Below, in pieces: positions 63,862 through 64,000 of a stretch of DNA of 64,000 nt. Source of the DNA: Heloderma charlesbogerti (lineage: Eukaryota > Chordata > Lepidosauria > Squamata > Helodermatidae); contig JANEZZ010003061.1 in NCBI GenBank assembly GCA_026122225.1, positions 4,960,001 to 5,024,000 on the forward strand, read 5' to 3'. Within the stretch, counting starts at the first letter, position 1, and each line of letters opens with the position of its first letter. Below the pieces are notes generated by a model. That model did not search any database, was not told the DNA's origin, and saw only the letters and a program-made list of their open reading frames with translations. The translations under genes were made by a program, and so were the position numbers.

Positions 63862-64000
63862 ATTAAGGAAGGCAGAGAATTCTGCCATGGACTCCATTCT
63901 TTTGAATCCAGCCCCCGGAGTCCATGGCAGAACAGGTCCACCTAACTCTGCCTCCCGCTGGACCCACGCGGAGCCGGATCCTCCTCACCGGCCGGCTCCG
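63862..64000 (+). mobile_element. hAT-type element with palindromic core (copy 5, left part only)
   Basis: AAGGAAGGCAGAGAATTCTGCCATGG resembles the TAGGGATGGCGGAGAATTCC end of copy 1. CCGGAGTCCATGGCAGAAC follows, then CG-rich sequence to the window edge. Its right end and duplication are outside the window. Confidence 0.55.

Overview
The window looks like a nuclear genome segment from a squamate reptile, probably a lizard. The species cannot be named from sequence alone. The evidence is the repeat mix: RTE-class BovB LINEs whose 3' end ends in GAACAACAAC, two CR1-type LINE subfamilies with squamate-style 3' microsatellite tails (ATTCTATG and TTCTTATG), L2-like LINE remnants, tRNA-Ala-derived SINEs, Penelope-like sequence, and many palindromic non-autonomous DNA transposons. 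No bacterial operon, CRISPR array, rRNA or functional tRNA gene is visible.

One host gene is supported. At 56191-56404 on the + strand there is an exon with a splice acceptor, an ATG at 56213, 64 codons and a GTAAGG donor. Its product matches the N-terminus of SLC46A3, a lysosomal/proton-coupled folate transporter-like MFS protein. About 3 kb upstream (52.06-53.39 kb) is a strong CpG island with Sp1-type GC boxes and a CCAAT box. A good splice donor follows at 52969/52970, so the island is the likely promoter and non-coding exon 1. The next coding exon is not in the window, so 56.4-64 kb is intron and 1-52 kb is upstream intergenic DNA.

Layout: 1-3.2 kb, two CR1 LINEs end to end. 5-9.1 kb, a Harbinger-type MITE, CR1 and L2 pieces. 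9.5-9.8 kb, a perfect 53-bp inverted repeat. 9.96-12.6 kb, a BovB inserted into an LTR-like repeat that also carries a hAT-type element. 12.7-22.9 kb, SINE, L2 and MITE fragments. 23.1-24.1 kb, a hAT-type element built on a 150-166 bp internal tandem repeat. 24.6-27.8 kb, BovB and a second LTR-like copy. 30.5-34.9 kb, several hAT-type elements, CR1, BovB and a Harbinger-type MITE. 38.3-43.7 kb, a hAT-type element, then a tandem duplication whose second copy is split by a BovB with both ends and a 12-bp target duplication. 46.9-47.5 kb, a 510-bp BovB made only of its two ends. 49.9-51.8 kb, a third long BovB. 52-56.4 kb, promoter and first coding exon. 56.4-64 kb, intron with Penelope-like GIY-YIG sequence, MITEs, and a four-level nest (intron, LTR-like, hAT-type, hAT-type).

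The most informative structures are insertions whose target-site duplications can be read directly. They comprise 8-bp duplications for five hAT-type insertions (a sixth differs at one base), 3-bp TWA duplications for a shared-terminus MITE group, and 9-12 bp duplications for three BovB insertions. They give a partial order of events. No intact transposase or full-length retrotransposon ORF is present; everything mobile here is truncated or non-autonomous.
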